A stretch of 64,000 nt of DNA from Pseudomonas iranensis. Its GTDB lineage: Bacteria > Pseudomonadota > Gammaproteobacteria > Pseudomonadales > Pseudomonadaceae. The notes under the pieces were generated by a model that was given only the letters and a program-made list of their open reading frames with translations, was not told the DNA's origin and did no database searches. Where the stretch lies: assembly GCF_014268585.2 (NCBI RefSeq), contig NZ_CP077092.1:2170001-2234000 (forward strand), given 5' to 3'. The translations under genes were made by a program, and so were the position numbers. This document shows, piece by piece, positions 30,242 through 39,034 of this stretch (its first letter is position 1; each line of letters opens with the position of its first letter).

Positions 30242-30991
30242 TTAGGGTGTGGTTGAAGAGGCGCCGGTGTACAACCGGATAGTGTCGTCGATCTCGCCGG
30301 ACATTTTCATCCGCAGCAACGTGCGCAGGATCCGCTGCACCGGCACGTTCGGGTCGTTCCTCACATAGCAGCCGATATTCTGTTCCTGCAGCACCGCGAC
30401 CCCTTGCAACTGCTGCTCCGGCAACAGGCGCTGATTGATCCAGTCCAGCGTCCACTGATTGCTCACCGCAAAGCGATATCGCCCGGCTAGGAGCTTTTCC
30501 AGTACCTGTTCCTGATTGCGCGCGTCTTCGCGTTGCAACTGGTCAGCGTCGAACAGCGGCTGCAGGGTAGGGTAGCTGTAACCGAGGACGGTGCCGATGG
30601 CCTGGCGCGGCAGCCGGGCGGGGTTGATCTGCGCCGGTTGTTCCTTGCGGCTGATCAGCAGGTCGCGCTGGAACCACAACGGTATGCTCCAGATGTAATC
30701 GCCGGACTGATTCGGTAGCCACGACTGTGCGGCATAGCAGCGCACGTCGATGTCGCCGTGCTCCATGGCGCTCTGAACCCGCGCGCGCGGCAGGACGACG
30801 AATTGCGCTGGCGCGCCAACCTGGGTCGCCAGGCTGAGCAGGACGTCGTGCAGGATGCCCTGGGTCGGACTGCCGCCTTGCAGTTGCACCATCGGCATCG
30901 CCCAACTGTCCGGCACGGCGAAGCGCAACGGCGCTTGCGCTGCCATCGCGTTGAGGCTGATACCCAGCAATGCCGCCACGGCCCACCGCAT
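30242..30991 (-). CDS. Periplasmic solute-binding protein (SBP_bac_3 type)
   Basis: A 249-residue exported protein of the amino-acid-binding class (transporter family 3). A signal peptide (MRWAVAALLGISLNAMA) is followed by LRFAVPDSWAMPM, the usual first strand, and GILHDVLLSLATQVG. The ligand-binding aspartate and arginine positions typical of amino-acid receptors are not clearly conserved. No permease or ATPase gene is adjacent, so it may be an orphan receptor or a sensor-like protein. It is divergent from dnaX across a 145-base gap. The ligand cannot be told from the sequence. Confidence 0.8.
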   Translation of the reverse strand: MRWAVAALLGISLNAMAAQAPLRFAVPDSWAMPMVQLQGGSPTQGILHDVLLSLATQVGAPAQFVVLPRARVQSAMEHGDIDVRCYAAQSWLPNQSGDYIWSIPLWFQRDLLISRKEQPAQINPARLPRQAIGTVLGYSYPTLQPLFDADQLQREDARNQEQVLEKLLAGRYRFAVSNQWTLDWINQRLLPEQQLQGVAVLQEQNIGCYVRNDPNVPVQRILRTLLRMKMSGEIDDTIRLYTGASSTTP

Positions 30992-31136
30992 AAACGCTCC
31001 GGTAATTCCCCATCCCGAGCTGATAAAAGCCTCTGCTGATGCAGCTTAGCCATATTAGACGAGGACACCGGATGCAATTTTGCCCTTGCTCCGCTAGCAT
31101 TAGCCGCTTCTGCTTCCTTCGCTGCGACGGTTTTCG

Positions 31137-33203
31137 ATGAGTTATCAGGTTCTTGCACGTAAATGGCGTCCACGCTCGTTCCGCGAAATGGTCGGCCAGA
31201 CCCATGTGCTCAAGGCTCTGATCAATGCCTTGGACAGCCAACGGCTGCACCACGCCTACCTGTTCACCGGGACGCGCGGGGTCGGCAAGACCACCATCGC
31301 GCGGATCATTGCCAAGTGCCTGAACTGCGAGACAGGTATCACCTCCAGTCCCTGCGGCGAGTGCTCGGTGTGCCGCGAGATTGATGAGGGGCGTTTTGTC
31401 GACCTGATCGAGATCGACGCCGCCAGCCGCACCAAGGTCGAAGACACCCGCGAACTGCTCGATAACGTGCAGTACGCGCCAAGTCGTGGGCGCTTCAAGG
31501 TCTACCTGATCGACGAAGTGCACATGCTTTCCAGCCATTCCTTCAATGCGCTGTTGAAAACCCTCGAAGAGCCGCCGCCCTACGTCAAATTCATCCTGGC
31601 GACCACCGATCCGCAGAAACTTCCAGCAACGATTCTTTCGCGTTGCCTGCAGTTCTCCCTGAAAAACATGACGCCTGAGCGTGTGGTCGAGCATTTGACC
31701 CACGTGCTGACCGCAGAAAACGTACCGTTTGAAGACGATGCACTGTGGCTGCTTGGTCGCGCTGCTGACGGCTCGATGCGTGACGCCATGAGCCTGACCG
31801 ATCAGGCCATCGCGTTCGGTGAAGGCAAAGTGCTCGCTACCGACGTGCGCGCGATGCTCGGCACGCTGGATCACGGTCAGGTCTATGACGTGCTGCATGC
31901 GCTGATCGAAGGCGATGCCAAGGCGCTGCTCGAAGCCGTGCGTCACTTGGCCGAGCAAGGCCCGGACTGGAACGGCGTGCTCTCGGAAATTCTTAACGTG
32001 CTGCACCGCGTGGCCATCGCTCAGGCGTTGCCGGAAGGGGTCGACAATGGCCACGGCGACCGTGATCGCGTATTGGCCCTGGCCCAGGCCCTGCCGGCCG
32101 AAGACGTGCAGTTCTATTACCAGATGGGCCTGATTGGTCGCCGCGATTTGCCGCTGGCGCCGGACCCGCGCGGCGGTTTCGAAATGGTCTTGCTGCGAAT
32201 GCTCGCGTTCCGCCCGGCGGATACAGCGGATGCACCGAGGCAACCGCTAAAGCCAGTGGGGATCAGCCAGGCCACAGTTGATTCCGCTAACTCAGTGGCT
32301 GCCGCGCCGAAGCCTGCGCCGGTGGTCGCTGCGGCTGTTGCGCCGATACCTGCGCCGGTTGCCGAGCCAGAACCTGTGGCGCCGGTTGTCGAAGCACAAC
32401 CGGAGCCTGAGCCAGTCGCCGTCGAAGCCGTGGTCGATCTGCCGTGGAACGACCCGGTGGAAGCCGAGGCCGAGCCTGCGCCCGTTCAGCAACCCGCTGT
32501 CGAACCAGTGCTGGAAACTGCTGGCGAGCAGCCCGAGCTGCCGCCGATGCCGCTGCCGACCCCGGACAGCGTGGTGCCGGATGCGCCGGAGTGGGCCGCT
32601 GCGCCAATTCCCGAGCCGTCCGTCGCCGACGTCGATGCCGCTACGCCGGGCATGGACATGGACGACGAACCGCCGCTGGATGAAGACTACATCGAGCCGG
32701 ACATGGATTCGGCCTACAGCTACCTCGACGAACTGGCCAGCGAACACGCCGCCGATCCAGAACCTGAGCCCGAGCCGGAACCTGCCGCCGCGCCGGCCAC
32801 CGGTCTGGCCCTGCAATGGCTGGAGCTGTTCCCGAAGCTGCCGATTTCCGGCATGACCGGCAGCATCGCCGCCAACTGCACGTTGATTGCGGTCGATGGC
32901 GATCACTGGCTGATGCACCTTGATCCGGCTCACAGTGCCCTGTTCAACGCCACGCAACAGCGTCGTCTCAACGACGCGTTGAACCAGTTCCACGGGCGCA
33001 CGCTGACCCTGACCATCGAGCTGATCAAGCCTGAGCAGGAAACCCCGGCCCAGGCCGCCTCGCGCCGCCGCGCCAATCGCCAGCGTGAGGCGGAGGAATC
33101 GATCCACGGTGATCCGTTCATCCAGCAGATGGTTCAGCAGTTCGGCGCGGTGGTGCGAAGCGATACTATTGAACCTGTCGACGCCTTGGTCACCCAAGGC
33201 TAA
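31137..33203 (+). CDS. dnaX: DNA polymerase III subunits gamma/tau
   Basis: Clamp-loader ATPase and replisome organiser. The 688 residues carry Walker A GTRGVGKT (45-52), a zinc site (C64, C73, C76, C79), DEVHML and the SRC sensor motif. A long Ala/Pro/Glu-rich linker (about 380-560) follows, then a C-terminal tau domain (ALQWLELFPKLPISGMTG) that should bind the polymerase core and DnaB. I saw no A-AAA-AAG slippery heptamer of the E. coli type, so production of a short gamma form is not predicted here. It begins the usual dnaX-ybaB-recR order. Confidence 0.97.
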   Translation: MSYQVLARKWRPRSFREMVGQTHVLKALINALDSQRLHHAYLFTGTRGVGKTTIARIIAKCLNCETGITSSPCGECSVCREIDEGRFVDLIEIDAASRTKVEDTRELLDNVQYAPSRGRFKVYLIDEVHMLSSHSFNALLKTLEEPPPYVKFILATTDPQKLPATILSRCLQFSLKNMTPERVVEHLTHVLTAENVPFEDDALWLLGRAADGSMRDAMSLTDQAIAFGEGKVLATDVRAMLGTLDHGQVYDVLHALIEGDAKALLEAVRHLAEQGPDWNGVLSEILNVLHRVAIAQALPEGVDNGHGDRDRVLALAQALPAEDVQFYYQMGLIGRRDLPLAPDPRGGFEMVLLRMLAFRPADTADAPRQPLKPVGISQATVDSANSVAAAPKPAPVVAAAVAPIPAPVAEPEPVAPVVEAQPEPEPVAVEAVVDLPWNDPVEAEAEPAPVQQPAVEPVLETAGEQPELPPMPLPTPDSVVPDAPEWAAAPIPEPSVADVDAATPGMDMDDEPPLDEDYIEPDMDSAYSYLDELASEHAADPEPEPEPEPAAAPATGLALQWLELFPKLPISGMTGSIAANCTLIAVDGDHWLMHLDPAHSALFNATQQRRLNDALNQFHGRTLTLTIELIKPEQETPAQAASRRRANRQREAEESIHGDPFIQQMVQQFGAVVRSDTIEPVDALVTQG

Positions 33204-33269
33204 TAACTGAAGGTGCTCGGCCTCGATGGCCGGGCGCTGTTTTATCCAAGTACGTTTGAGGTGATTCCC

Positions 33270-33608
33270 ATGATGAAAGGTGGCATGGCCGGCCTGATGA
33301 AGCAGGCGCAGCAGATGCAGGAAAAAATGGCCAAGATGCAGGAAGAACTGGCCAACGCCGAAGTCACCGGCAAGGCCGGCGGCGACATGGTCACCGTTGT
33401 GATGACCGGTCGTCACGACGTCAAGAGCGTGAGCATCGACCCAAGCCTGGTCGAAGGCCTGAGCGAAGACGACAAAGAAATGCTGGAAGCCGTGGTCGCC
33501 GCCGCCGTCAACGACGCCGTGCGCAAGATCGAAGCCAACAGCCAGGAAAAAATGGGCAGCATGACCGCTGGCATGAACCTGCCAGCGGGTATGAAACTGC
33601 CATTCTGA
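33270..33608 (+). CDS. ybaB: Nucleoid-associated protein YbaB/EbfC
   Basis: A small DNA-binding protein (112 residues) that dimerises into a pincer shape and coats the nucleoid. [19 protein letters not shown] and the Met/Gln-rich N-terminal helix are diagnostic, as is the C-terminal [16 protein letters not shown] six bases upstream fixes the start at 33270 (two ATG codons in a row). It lies 66 bases after dnaX, probably on the same transcript, and ends at a strong terminator. This separates it from recR, unlike the direct ybaB-recR arrangement usual in gammaproteobacteria. Confidence 0.95.
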   Translation: MMKGGMAGLMKQAQQMQEKMAKMQEELANAEVTGKAGGDMVTVVMTGRHDVKSVSIDPSLVEGLSEDDKEMLEAVVAAAVNDAVRKIEANSQEKMGSMTAGMNLPAGMKLPF

Positions 33609-33640
33609 TTCGCCTTTGGGCGGCAGATGAGCTACACAAA

Positions 33641-33668
33641 ATGCCAGGCATTGTGCCTGGCATTTTTG
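33641..33668. terminator. Rho-independent terminator after ybaB
   Basis: ATGCCAGGCA-TTG-TGCCTGGCAT, a perfect 10-base stem followed by TTTTG, with AAAA on the other side. It lies 32 bases after the ybaB stop. Confidence 0.9.
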
Positions 33669-33705
33669 TTTCTGCCTGACGGGCATGTGCCGGCAGACTG
33701 ACGCT

Positions 33706-33770
33706 TTCGCGAGCAGGCTCGCTCCCACAGGGATTGCATTTCAAAGTGTGGGAGCGAGCCTGCTCGCGAA
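33706..33770. repeat. REP pair
   Basis: Two inverted REP cores about 20 bases apart between ybaB and the oxidoreductase gene. Confidence 0.9.
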
Positions 33771-33869
33771 GGCGGCGCCTCGGTCAAAACTGCAGAAACA
33801 TCGAACACACCACCGTTACCAAGGTCTGCTCCCTATACACCGAATTCCCCATTCACAGGAGACGCTGAC

Positions 33870-34904
33870 ATGTCCGACCCTCTCACCCTCAATCAACGCT
33901 TCGTCCTCGCCTCGCGCCCGACCGGCGCGCCGACCCCGGAGAACTTTCGTCTCGAGCGCGAGGCGCTGCCGGATCTGCAGGACGGTCAGGTGCTGCTGAA
34001 AACCCTGTACCTGTCGCTCGACCCGTACATGCGCGGGCGTATGAGCGACGCACCGTCCTACGCTGCGCCAGTGCAAATCGGCGAAGTCATGACTGGCGGC
34101 GCGGTCAGCCGGGTCGAGCAGTCCAATCACCCGAAATTCCACACCGGTGATCTGGTGGTTGGCGCCACCGGTTGGCAGAGCCACAGCATCAGCGACGGTC
34201 GCAACATCATGCCGATCCCGGCCGGCCTGCCGAGCCCGTCGATGGCCCTCGGCGTACTGGGCATGCCGGGCATGACCGCGTACATGGGCCTGATGGACAT
34301 CGGCCAGCCGAAAGAAGGCGAAACCCTGGTGGTGGCTGCGGCGTCCGGCGCCGTCGGCTCGGTGGTCGGGCAAGTGGCGAAGATCAAAGGCCTGCGCGCG
34401 GTCGGCGTGGCCGGTGGGGCCGAGAAGTGCAAATACGTCGTTGAGGAGCTGGGTTTTGATGCCTGCATCGACCACAAGGCCGATGACTTCGCCGAACAGC
34501 TGGCCAAAGCCTGTCCGAACGGCATCGACATTTATTATGAGAACGTCGGCGGCCATGTTTTCGACGCAGTCTTGCCGTTGCTCAACCCCAAGGCGCGCAT
34601 CCCGTTGTGCGGCCTGATCGCCGGCTACAACGCCGCCGAAGCGCCAACCGGCCCGGATCGTCTGCCAATGCTGCAACGCACGCTATTGACCAAGCGCGTG
34701 CGTATTCAGGGCTTCATCGTCTTCGATGACTATGGTGATCGTCAGCCGGAATTCATCAGCCACATGGTGCCGTGGGTACGCGACGGCAAGGTGAAATTCC
34801 GCGAGGACGTGGTCGAAGGCCTGGAGCAGGCGCCCGAGGCGTTCATCGGTCTGCTGGAAGGGCGCAACTTCGGCAAACTGGTGGTCCGGGTCGCCCAGGA
34901 CTGA
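33870..34904 (+). CDS. NADP-dependent MDR oxidoreductase (CurA/LTB4DH-like)
   Basis: A 344-residue zinc-free medium-chain reductase, probably acting on alpha,beta-unsaturated ketones or aldehydes with NADPH. Typical features are LYLSLDPYMRGRM near the N-terminus, the nucleotide-binding AASGAVGSVVGQVAK, the GGAEKCKYV segment that selects NADPH in this family, and IDIYYENVGGHVFDAVL. The ribosome site AGGAG precedes the ATG. It has its own upstream REP-containing region and a possible terminator after it. It lies between ybaB and recR, genes that are usually adjacent. The substrate is not known. Confidence 0.9.
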   Translation: MSDPLTLNQRFVLASRPTGAPTPENFRLEREALPDLQDGQVLLKTLYLSLDPYMRGRMSDAPSYAAPVQIGEVMTGGAVSRVEQSNHPKFHTGDLVVGATGWQSHSISDGRNIMPIPAGLPSPSMALGVLGMPGMTAYMGLMDIGQPKEGETLVVAAASGAVGSVVGQVAKIKGLRAVGVAGGAEKCKYVVEELGFDACIDHKADDFAEQLAKACPNGIDIYYENVGGHVFDAVLPLLNPKARIPLCGLIAGYNAAEAPTGPDRLPMLQRTLLTKRVRIQGFIVFDDYGDRQPEFISHMVPWVRDGKVKFREDVVEGLEQAPEAFIGLLEGRNFGKLVVRVAQD

Positions 34905-34920
34905 GATTTGACGCTGGCCA

Positions 34921-34952
34921 GAGGCGCGGGTATAAACCGCGTCTCGTTGTTT
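34921..34952 (+). terminator. Possible terminator between the oxidoreductase and recR
   Basis: GAGGCGCGG-GTATAAA-CCGCGTCTC (nine pairs, one G-T) is followed by GTTGTTT. The T-tract is weak. Confidence 0.45.
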
Positions 34953-34969
34953 AGTCGGACTGTTTACCC

Positions 34970-35572
34970 ATGAGCTTCAGCCCTTTGATTCGCCAACTGA
35001 TCGACGCTCTGCGCACCTTGCCAGGCGTGGGTCAGAAAACCGCTCAGCGCATGGCGTTGCAGTTGCTCGAACGTGATCGCAGCGGCGGTACGCGTCTGGC
35101 CCAGGCCTTGAGCCAGGCCATGGAAGGCGTCGGCCATTGCCGCCAATGCCGTACGCTGACCGAAGACGATCTGTGCCCGCAATGCGCCGACCCGCGCCGC
35201 GATGACACGCTGCTTTGCGTAGTCGAAGGGCCGATGGACGTTTATGCGGTGGAGCAGACCGGCTTCCGTGGCCGCTATTTCGTGCTCAAGGGGCACTTGT
35301 CGCCGCTGGATGGCCTGGGGCCGGAAGCGATCGGGATTCCGCAACTGATGGCGCGGATAGAAGAGGCGGGGACCTTTACCGAAGTCATCCTCGCCACCAA
35401 CCCGACCGTGGAAGGCGAGGCGACGGCGCACTACATCGCGCAGTTGCTCAACAACAAAGGCCTGGTCGCCTCGCGGATTGCCCACGGCGTACCACTGGGC
35501 GGTGAGCTGGAGCTGGTCGACGGCGGCACGCTGGCGCATTCGTTTGCCGGGCGTAAACCTATCTCCCTGTAA
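34970..35572 (+). CDS. recR: Recombination mediator RecR
   Basis: Works with RecF and RecO to load RecA at gaps in single-stranded DNA. The 200 residues carry the N-terminal helix-hairpin-helix ([17 protein letters not shown]), a C4 zinc finger (C57, C60, C69, C72) and a Toprim domain ([13 protein letters not shown] ... [13 protein letters not shown]), ending with the usual Walker-like C-terminal segment ([12 protein letters not shown]). The length is normal. The upstream 65 bases hold a weak terminator-like hairpin, so it may have its own promoter. Confidence 0.96.
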   Translation: MSFSPLIRQLIDALRTLPGVGQKTAQRMALQLLERDRSGGTRLAQALSQAMEGVGHCRQCRTLTEDDLCPQCADPRRDDTLLCVVEGPMDVYAVEQTGFRGRYFVLKGHLSPLDGLGPEAIGIPQLMARIEEAGTFTEVILATNPTVEGEATAHYIAQLLNNKGLVASRIAHGVPLGGELELVDGGTLAHSFAGRKPISL

Positions 35573-35596
35573 GTCTCTATCGCCCTTTCGGGCCAC

Positions 35597-35686
35597 ATCG
35601 CTGGCAAGCCAGCTCCCACAGTGTTGGATGTGACCCACAGCATATGTGTCCACACCGAACCCTGTGGGAGCTGGCTTGCCAGCGAT
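35597..35686. repeat. REP pair, ctggcaagccag variant
   Basis: The arms atcgctggcaagccagctcc and ggagctggcttgccagcgat are inverted. The core differs from the common gagcctgctcgcgaa, so this is a distinct REP subtype. A related single copy lies at about 56592. Confidence 0.85.
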
Positions 35687-35779
35687 GGCCGCGCCGCGGT
35701 CCATCTGATTCACACAATTTCATTGATAACCAAGCAAGCGCTCGGTTAACGTCGGCGAACCCTTCCGTGGAGCTCGCCC

Positions 35780-36928
35780 ATGCCTGCCTTTCAGGAATAC
35801 TTCGACCCCAGCCATCAATTGGTCCGCGACAGCGTCAGACGTTTCGTCGAACGCGAGATCCTGCCGGACATCGATCAGTGGGAAGAAGCCGAAAGCTTTC
35901 CCCGTGAGCTGTACCTCAAGGCCGGTGCGGCGGGCATTCTCGGTATCGGCTATCCCGAGGCGCTCGGCGGCAGCCATGAAGGCGATCTGTTCGCCAAGGT
36001 CGCTGCCAGTGAAGAGTTGATGCGCTGTGGCTCTGGTGGCCTGGTGGCGGGGCTGGGTTCGCTGGATATCGGCCTGCCGCCGATCGTCAAATGGGCGCGG
36101 CCGGAAGTGCGAGAGCGGGTGGTACCGCTGGTGCTCAGCGGCGAGAAAATCAGCGCGCTGGCAGTCACCGAGCCCGGCGGCGGCTCCGACGTCGCCAACT
36201 TGCAAACCCGCGCCGTGCGTGACGGTGACTTCTACCGGGTCAGTGGCAGCAAAACTTTCATCACCAGCGGTGTGCGCGCGGATTTCTACACCGTCGCGGT
36301 GCGCACCGGTGCGCCGGGGTTCGGCGGTATCAGCCTGTTGCTGATCGAGAAGGGCACGCCGGGTTTCAGTGTCGGTCGGCAATTGAAGAAAATGGGCTGG
36401 TGGGCGTCGGACACCGCTGAATTGTTCTTTGACGATTGCCGCGTGCCTGTAGGAAACCTCATTGGCGGAGAGAACATGGGCTTCGCCTGCATCATGGGCA
36501 ATTTCCAGAGCGAACGGCTGGCGCTGGCGCTGATGGCCAACATGACTGCGCAATTGGCGCTGGAGGAGAGCCTGAAGTGGGCGCGCGAGCGTGAGGCGTT
36601 CGGCAAACCCATCGGCAAATTTCAAGTGATCAAACATCGCCTCGCCGAAATGGCCACGGCGCTGGAAGTGTCGCGCGAGTTCACTTATCGGCAAGCGGCA
36701 AAAATGGTGGCGGGGCACAGCGTAATCAAGGAAATTTCCATGGCGAAGAACTTCGCCACCGACACCTCGGACCGGATCACCACCGAAGCGGTGCAGATTC
36801 TTGGCGGGCTCGGTTGCATGCGTGAAAGCCTGGTGGAGCGGCTGTATCGGGATAACCGCATTCTGTCGATTGGCGGCGGGACGCGGGAAGTGATGAACGA
36901 AATCATCAGCAAGCAGATGGGGCTTTAA
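35780..36928 (+). CDS. Acyl-CoA dehydrogenase (LCAD/IVD catalytic-base type)
   Basis: FAD enzyme that introduces the 2,3 double bond in acyl-CoA, passing electrons to ETF. The 382 residues show the family signature ALAVTEPGGGSDVANL, the WWASDTAELFF strand and the C-terminal QILGGLGCMRESLVERLYRD. The position of the catalytic Glu in medium-chain enzymes (YEGT) is Gly here (SIGGGT, about residue 366). Glu245 in SERL matches the alternative base used by long-chain and isovaleryl-CoA dehydrogenases, so activity is probably kept. GGAG precedes the ATG. No other beta-oxidation gene is nearby; the chain-length preference is not known. Confidence 0.9.
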   Translation: MPAFQEYFDPSHQLVRDSVRRFVEREILPDIDQWEEAESFPRELYLKAGAAGILGIGYPEALGGSHEGDLFAKVAASEELMRCGSGGLVAGLGSLDIGLPPIVKWARPEVRERVVPLVLSGEKISALAVTEPGGGSDVANLQTRAVRDGDFYRVSGSKTFITSGVRADFYTVAVRTGAPGFGGISLLLIEKGTPGFSVGRQLKKMGWWASDTAELFFDDCRVPVGNLIGGENMGFACIMGNFQSERLALALMANMTAQLALEESLKWAREREAFGKPIGKFQVIKHRLAEMATALEVSREFTYRQAAKMVAGHSVIKEISMAKNFATDTSDRITTEAVQILGGLGCMRESLVERLYRDNRILSIGGGTREVMNEIISKQMGL

Positions 36929-36953
36929 ATCTTGCGGTGTAGCTGCCGGCCCC

Positions 36954-37018
36954 TTCGCGACCAGGCTCGCTCCCACAGTTGTAATGCATTGCCCTGTGGG
37001 AGCGAGCCTGCTCGCGAA
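36954..37018. repeat. REP pair
   Basis: Two inverted REP cores (left arm with one change, gaccagg) between the convergent acyl-CoA dehydrogenase and apt genes. Confidence 0.88.
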
Positions 37019-37038
37019 AGCGGCCTGTCAGACGCTGC

Positions 37039-37587
37039 TTATTTATCGGTCAAAGCAAACTGCGTCAGGCAAAACGTCGGAATGCCCATGTCCTGCAAGC
37101 GCTGCGAGCCTTGCAGCTCTGGCAGATCAATGATGGCCGCCGCTTCATGCACCCGCGCGCCCATGCGGCGAATCAGGTTGGCTGCTGCGATCAGCGTGCC
37201 GCCGGTAGCGATCAGGTCATCGAACATCACCACCGAATCGCCTTCACACAGGCTGTCGGCGTGCACTTCCAGAAACGCTTCGCCGTACTCGGTCGCATAA
37301 CCTTCGGCGAGCACGTCCGCCGGCAGTTTGCCTTGCTTGCGGAACAGCACCAGCGGCTTGTTCAACTGGTAGGCCAGTACCGAACCGATCAGAAAACCAC
37401 GGGCATCCATGGCGCCGATGTGGGTGAAGTCGGCTTCGACATAGCGGTGGGCGAAGCTGTCCATCACCAGGCGCAGGGCCGTCGGCGACTGGAACAGCGG
37501 GGTGATGTCGCGAAAGATCACGCCCGGTTTCGGAAAGTCGATCACGGGGCGGATCAGGGATTTGATGTCGAAGGAGTCGAAGACCAT
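37039..37587 (-). CDS. apt: Adenine phosphoribosyltransferase
   Basis: Purine salvage enzyme converting adenine and PRPP to AMP. The 182 residues show [14 protein letters not shown] near the N-terminus, the flexible-loop region FRKQGKLP and the PRPP-binding motif [13 protein letters not shown]. The start at 37587 is the conserved [12 protein letters not shown]; an ATG eight codons upstream is in frame but falls outside the family. It follows anr on the same strand with a 75-base gap containing a GC-rich inverted repeat. Confidence 0.96.
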   Translation of the reverse strand: MVFDSFDIKSLIRPVIDFPKPGVIFRDITPLFQSPTALRLVMDSFAHRYVEADFTHIGAMDARGFLIGSVLAYQLNKPLVLFRKQGKLPADVLAEGYATEYGEAFLEVHADSLCEGDSVVMFDDLIATGGTLIAAANLIRRMGARVHEAAAIIDLPELQGSQRLQDMGIPTFCLTQFALTDK

Positions 37588-37623
37588 CGGGGTGTCCTGG
37601 CAGGGCTGCAAACGGCGCAGTAT

Positions 37624-37657
37624 ACCCGCGGCTGAAACGATTCGCTCAACCGCGGGT
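37624..37657. other. GC-rich inverted repeat between anr and apt
   Basis: ACCCGCGG (37624-37631) and CCGCGGGT (37650-37657) are perfect arms with an 18-base loop just past the anr stop. Without a T-tract it is only a possible terminator or mRNA-end hairpin. Confidence 0.45.
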
Positions 37658-37662
37658 CGTGA

Positions 37663-38397
37663 TCAGCCTTCGATCGAACCGCCAGCCAGCGCGCACAACT
37701 GGATCGGGTCGAGAATGTGGATCTCCTTGCCCTCGGCGGCGATCAATTCGTTCTGCTGGAAACGGGTGAACACCCGCGACACGGTTTCCACCGCCAGGCC
37801 CAGGTAATTGCCGATTTCATTGCGCGACATGCTCAGGCGGAACTGGTTGGCCGAGAAGCCGCGAGCGCGGAAGCGGGCCGACAGGTTGACCAGGAAGGTA
37901 GCGATGCGCTCGTCGGCGGTCTTCTTCGACAGCAGCAGCATCATTTGCTGATCGTCGCGAATCTCGCGGCTCATCACCCGCATCAACTGGCGGCGCAATT
38001 GTGGCAATTGCAGCGCGAGTTCGTCGAGGCGTTCGAAGGGGATTTCGCAGACCGAAGTGGTTTCCAGCGCCTGGGCCGAGACCGGGTGTTTTTCGGTGTC
38101 CATGCCCGACAGGCCAACCAGTTCACTCGGCAGGTGGAAGCCGGTCAGTTGCTCTTCGCCGGCATCGCTCAGGCTGAAGGTTTTCAGCGCGCCGGAGCGG
38201 ACTGCATAAACGGAATCGAAGGTGTCGCCCTGGCGGAACAGGAACTCGCCTTTCTTCAGCGGGCGGCCGCGTTTAACGATTTCGTCGAGCGCATCCATGT
38301 CTTCCAGATTCAGAGAAAGTGGCAGGCAGAGCGGGGCCAGGCTGCAATCCTTGCAGTGGGCCTGGTTGTGAGCGCGCAGTTTGACTGGCTCGGACAT
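37663..38397 (-). CDS. anr: Anaerobic regulator ANR (FNR family)
   Basis: Oxygen-sensing CRP/FNR regulator that activates low-oxygen genes when its [4Fe-4S] cluster is intact. The 244-residue protein has the N-terminal cysteines C15, C18 and C24 ([11 protein letters not shown]) and the fourth in SVCEIPF, a cyclic-nucleotide-like beta-roll, a dimer helix, and the helix-turn-helix [10 protein letters not shown] that reads TTGAT half-sites. The start at 38397 matches the family (MSEPVKLR). Its presumed sites occur in this same window in front of hemN and ccoN2, with weaker ones before ccoG and ccoN1. Confidence 0.97.
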   Translation of the reverse strand: MSEPVKLRAHNQAHCKDCSLAPLCLPLSLNLEDMDALDEIVKRGRPLKKGEFLFRQGDTFDSVYAVRSGALKTFSLSDAGEEQLTGFHLPSELVGLSGMDTEKHPVSAQALETTSVCEIPFERLDELALQLPQLRRQLMRVMSREIRDDQQMMLLLSKKTADERIATFLVNLSARFRARGFSANQFRLSMSRNEIGNYLGLAVETVSRVFTRFQQNELIAAEGKEIHILDPIQLCALAGGSIEG

Positions 38398-38551
38398 TTC
38401 TTCAATCCTTGTGGGAAAACACACATAAGCCGTAAGGGTAACCCACGGAAGGACATTCAGGCCAGCACGCGGCGGCGTTGTCCTACAGACATAAAGCCGC
38501 AGCACCGGCGGCCGATAACCCACTATCAGTACTCATCCAAGGAAGGCCCCG

Positions 38552-39034
38552 ATGACCGCCATTGGCACGCTAAGCCCCGGTAGCAACGGCATTGCTGCTT
38601 CGCCGGAGGTAACCGGTCCCGACGCTGCAATCGACCGCGACGACGCTTTGTCGAATGCGGCAACCCCGACCTTGGTCGAGGGCGTCAAAGTGTCGCTGTC
38701 CGGCGCGGCCATCGCCAAATCCGCCGCTGTCGGCGGCGAAAACAGTGACATCGACAACAGTGGCTTGCCGGAGAACATCCAGCAGTTGCTGAAGATGATT
38801 CGCAAGATCCAAAAAGAAATCATCGAGAAAAAAGCGCGCATGGCGGCGGTCATGTCAGACAGAACCCTCTCCAACGAGGAAAAGATCAACAAGCTCGCCG
38901 CATTACGTGGCGCCATCGCCGCCCTCAACAGCGGCCTGATCACCGCCAACCTTTCCTTGTCGAAAGTCATGAACCAGTCGGCGCTCAACCCTGATCAGAA
39001 CCTCAAGGTCGGCTCGTTGCTGACCAAGCCTTAA
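38552..39034 (+). CDS. Hypothetical protein between anr and hemN
   Basis: A 160-residue protein without a recognisable domain. The N-terminal 75 residues are low-complexity, rich in Ala/Ser/Gly/Asp. Residues about 76-125 form a charged helix likely to coil (LLKMIRKIQKEIIEKKARM), followed by a helical NKLAALRGAIAALNSG segment. There is no signal peptide. A GGAAGG ribosome site precedes the ATG. It is divergent from anr. Its TAA stop overlaps the hemN stop on the other strand through a shared TTAA. From memory, an unknown gene sits in this place in P. aeruginosa too, so it may be conserved. Function unknown. Confidence 0.75.
   Translation: MTAIGTLSPGSNGIAASPEVTGPDAAIDRDDALSNAATPTLVEGVKVSLSGAAIAKSAAVGGENSDIDNSGLPENIQQLLKMIRKIQKEIIEKKARMAAVMSDRTLSNEEKINKLAALRGAIAALNSGLITANLSLSKVMNQSALNPDQNLKVGSLLTKP

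Noticed and set aside
31137..33203. Programmed frameshift in dnaX
   Set aside because: No A-AAA-AAG slippery sequence or nearby Shine-Dalgarno/hairpin combination was seen in the expected region.
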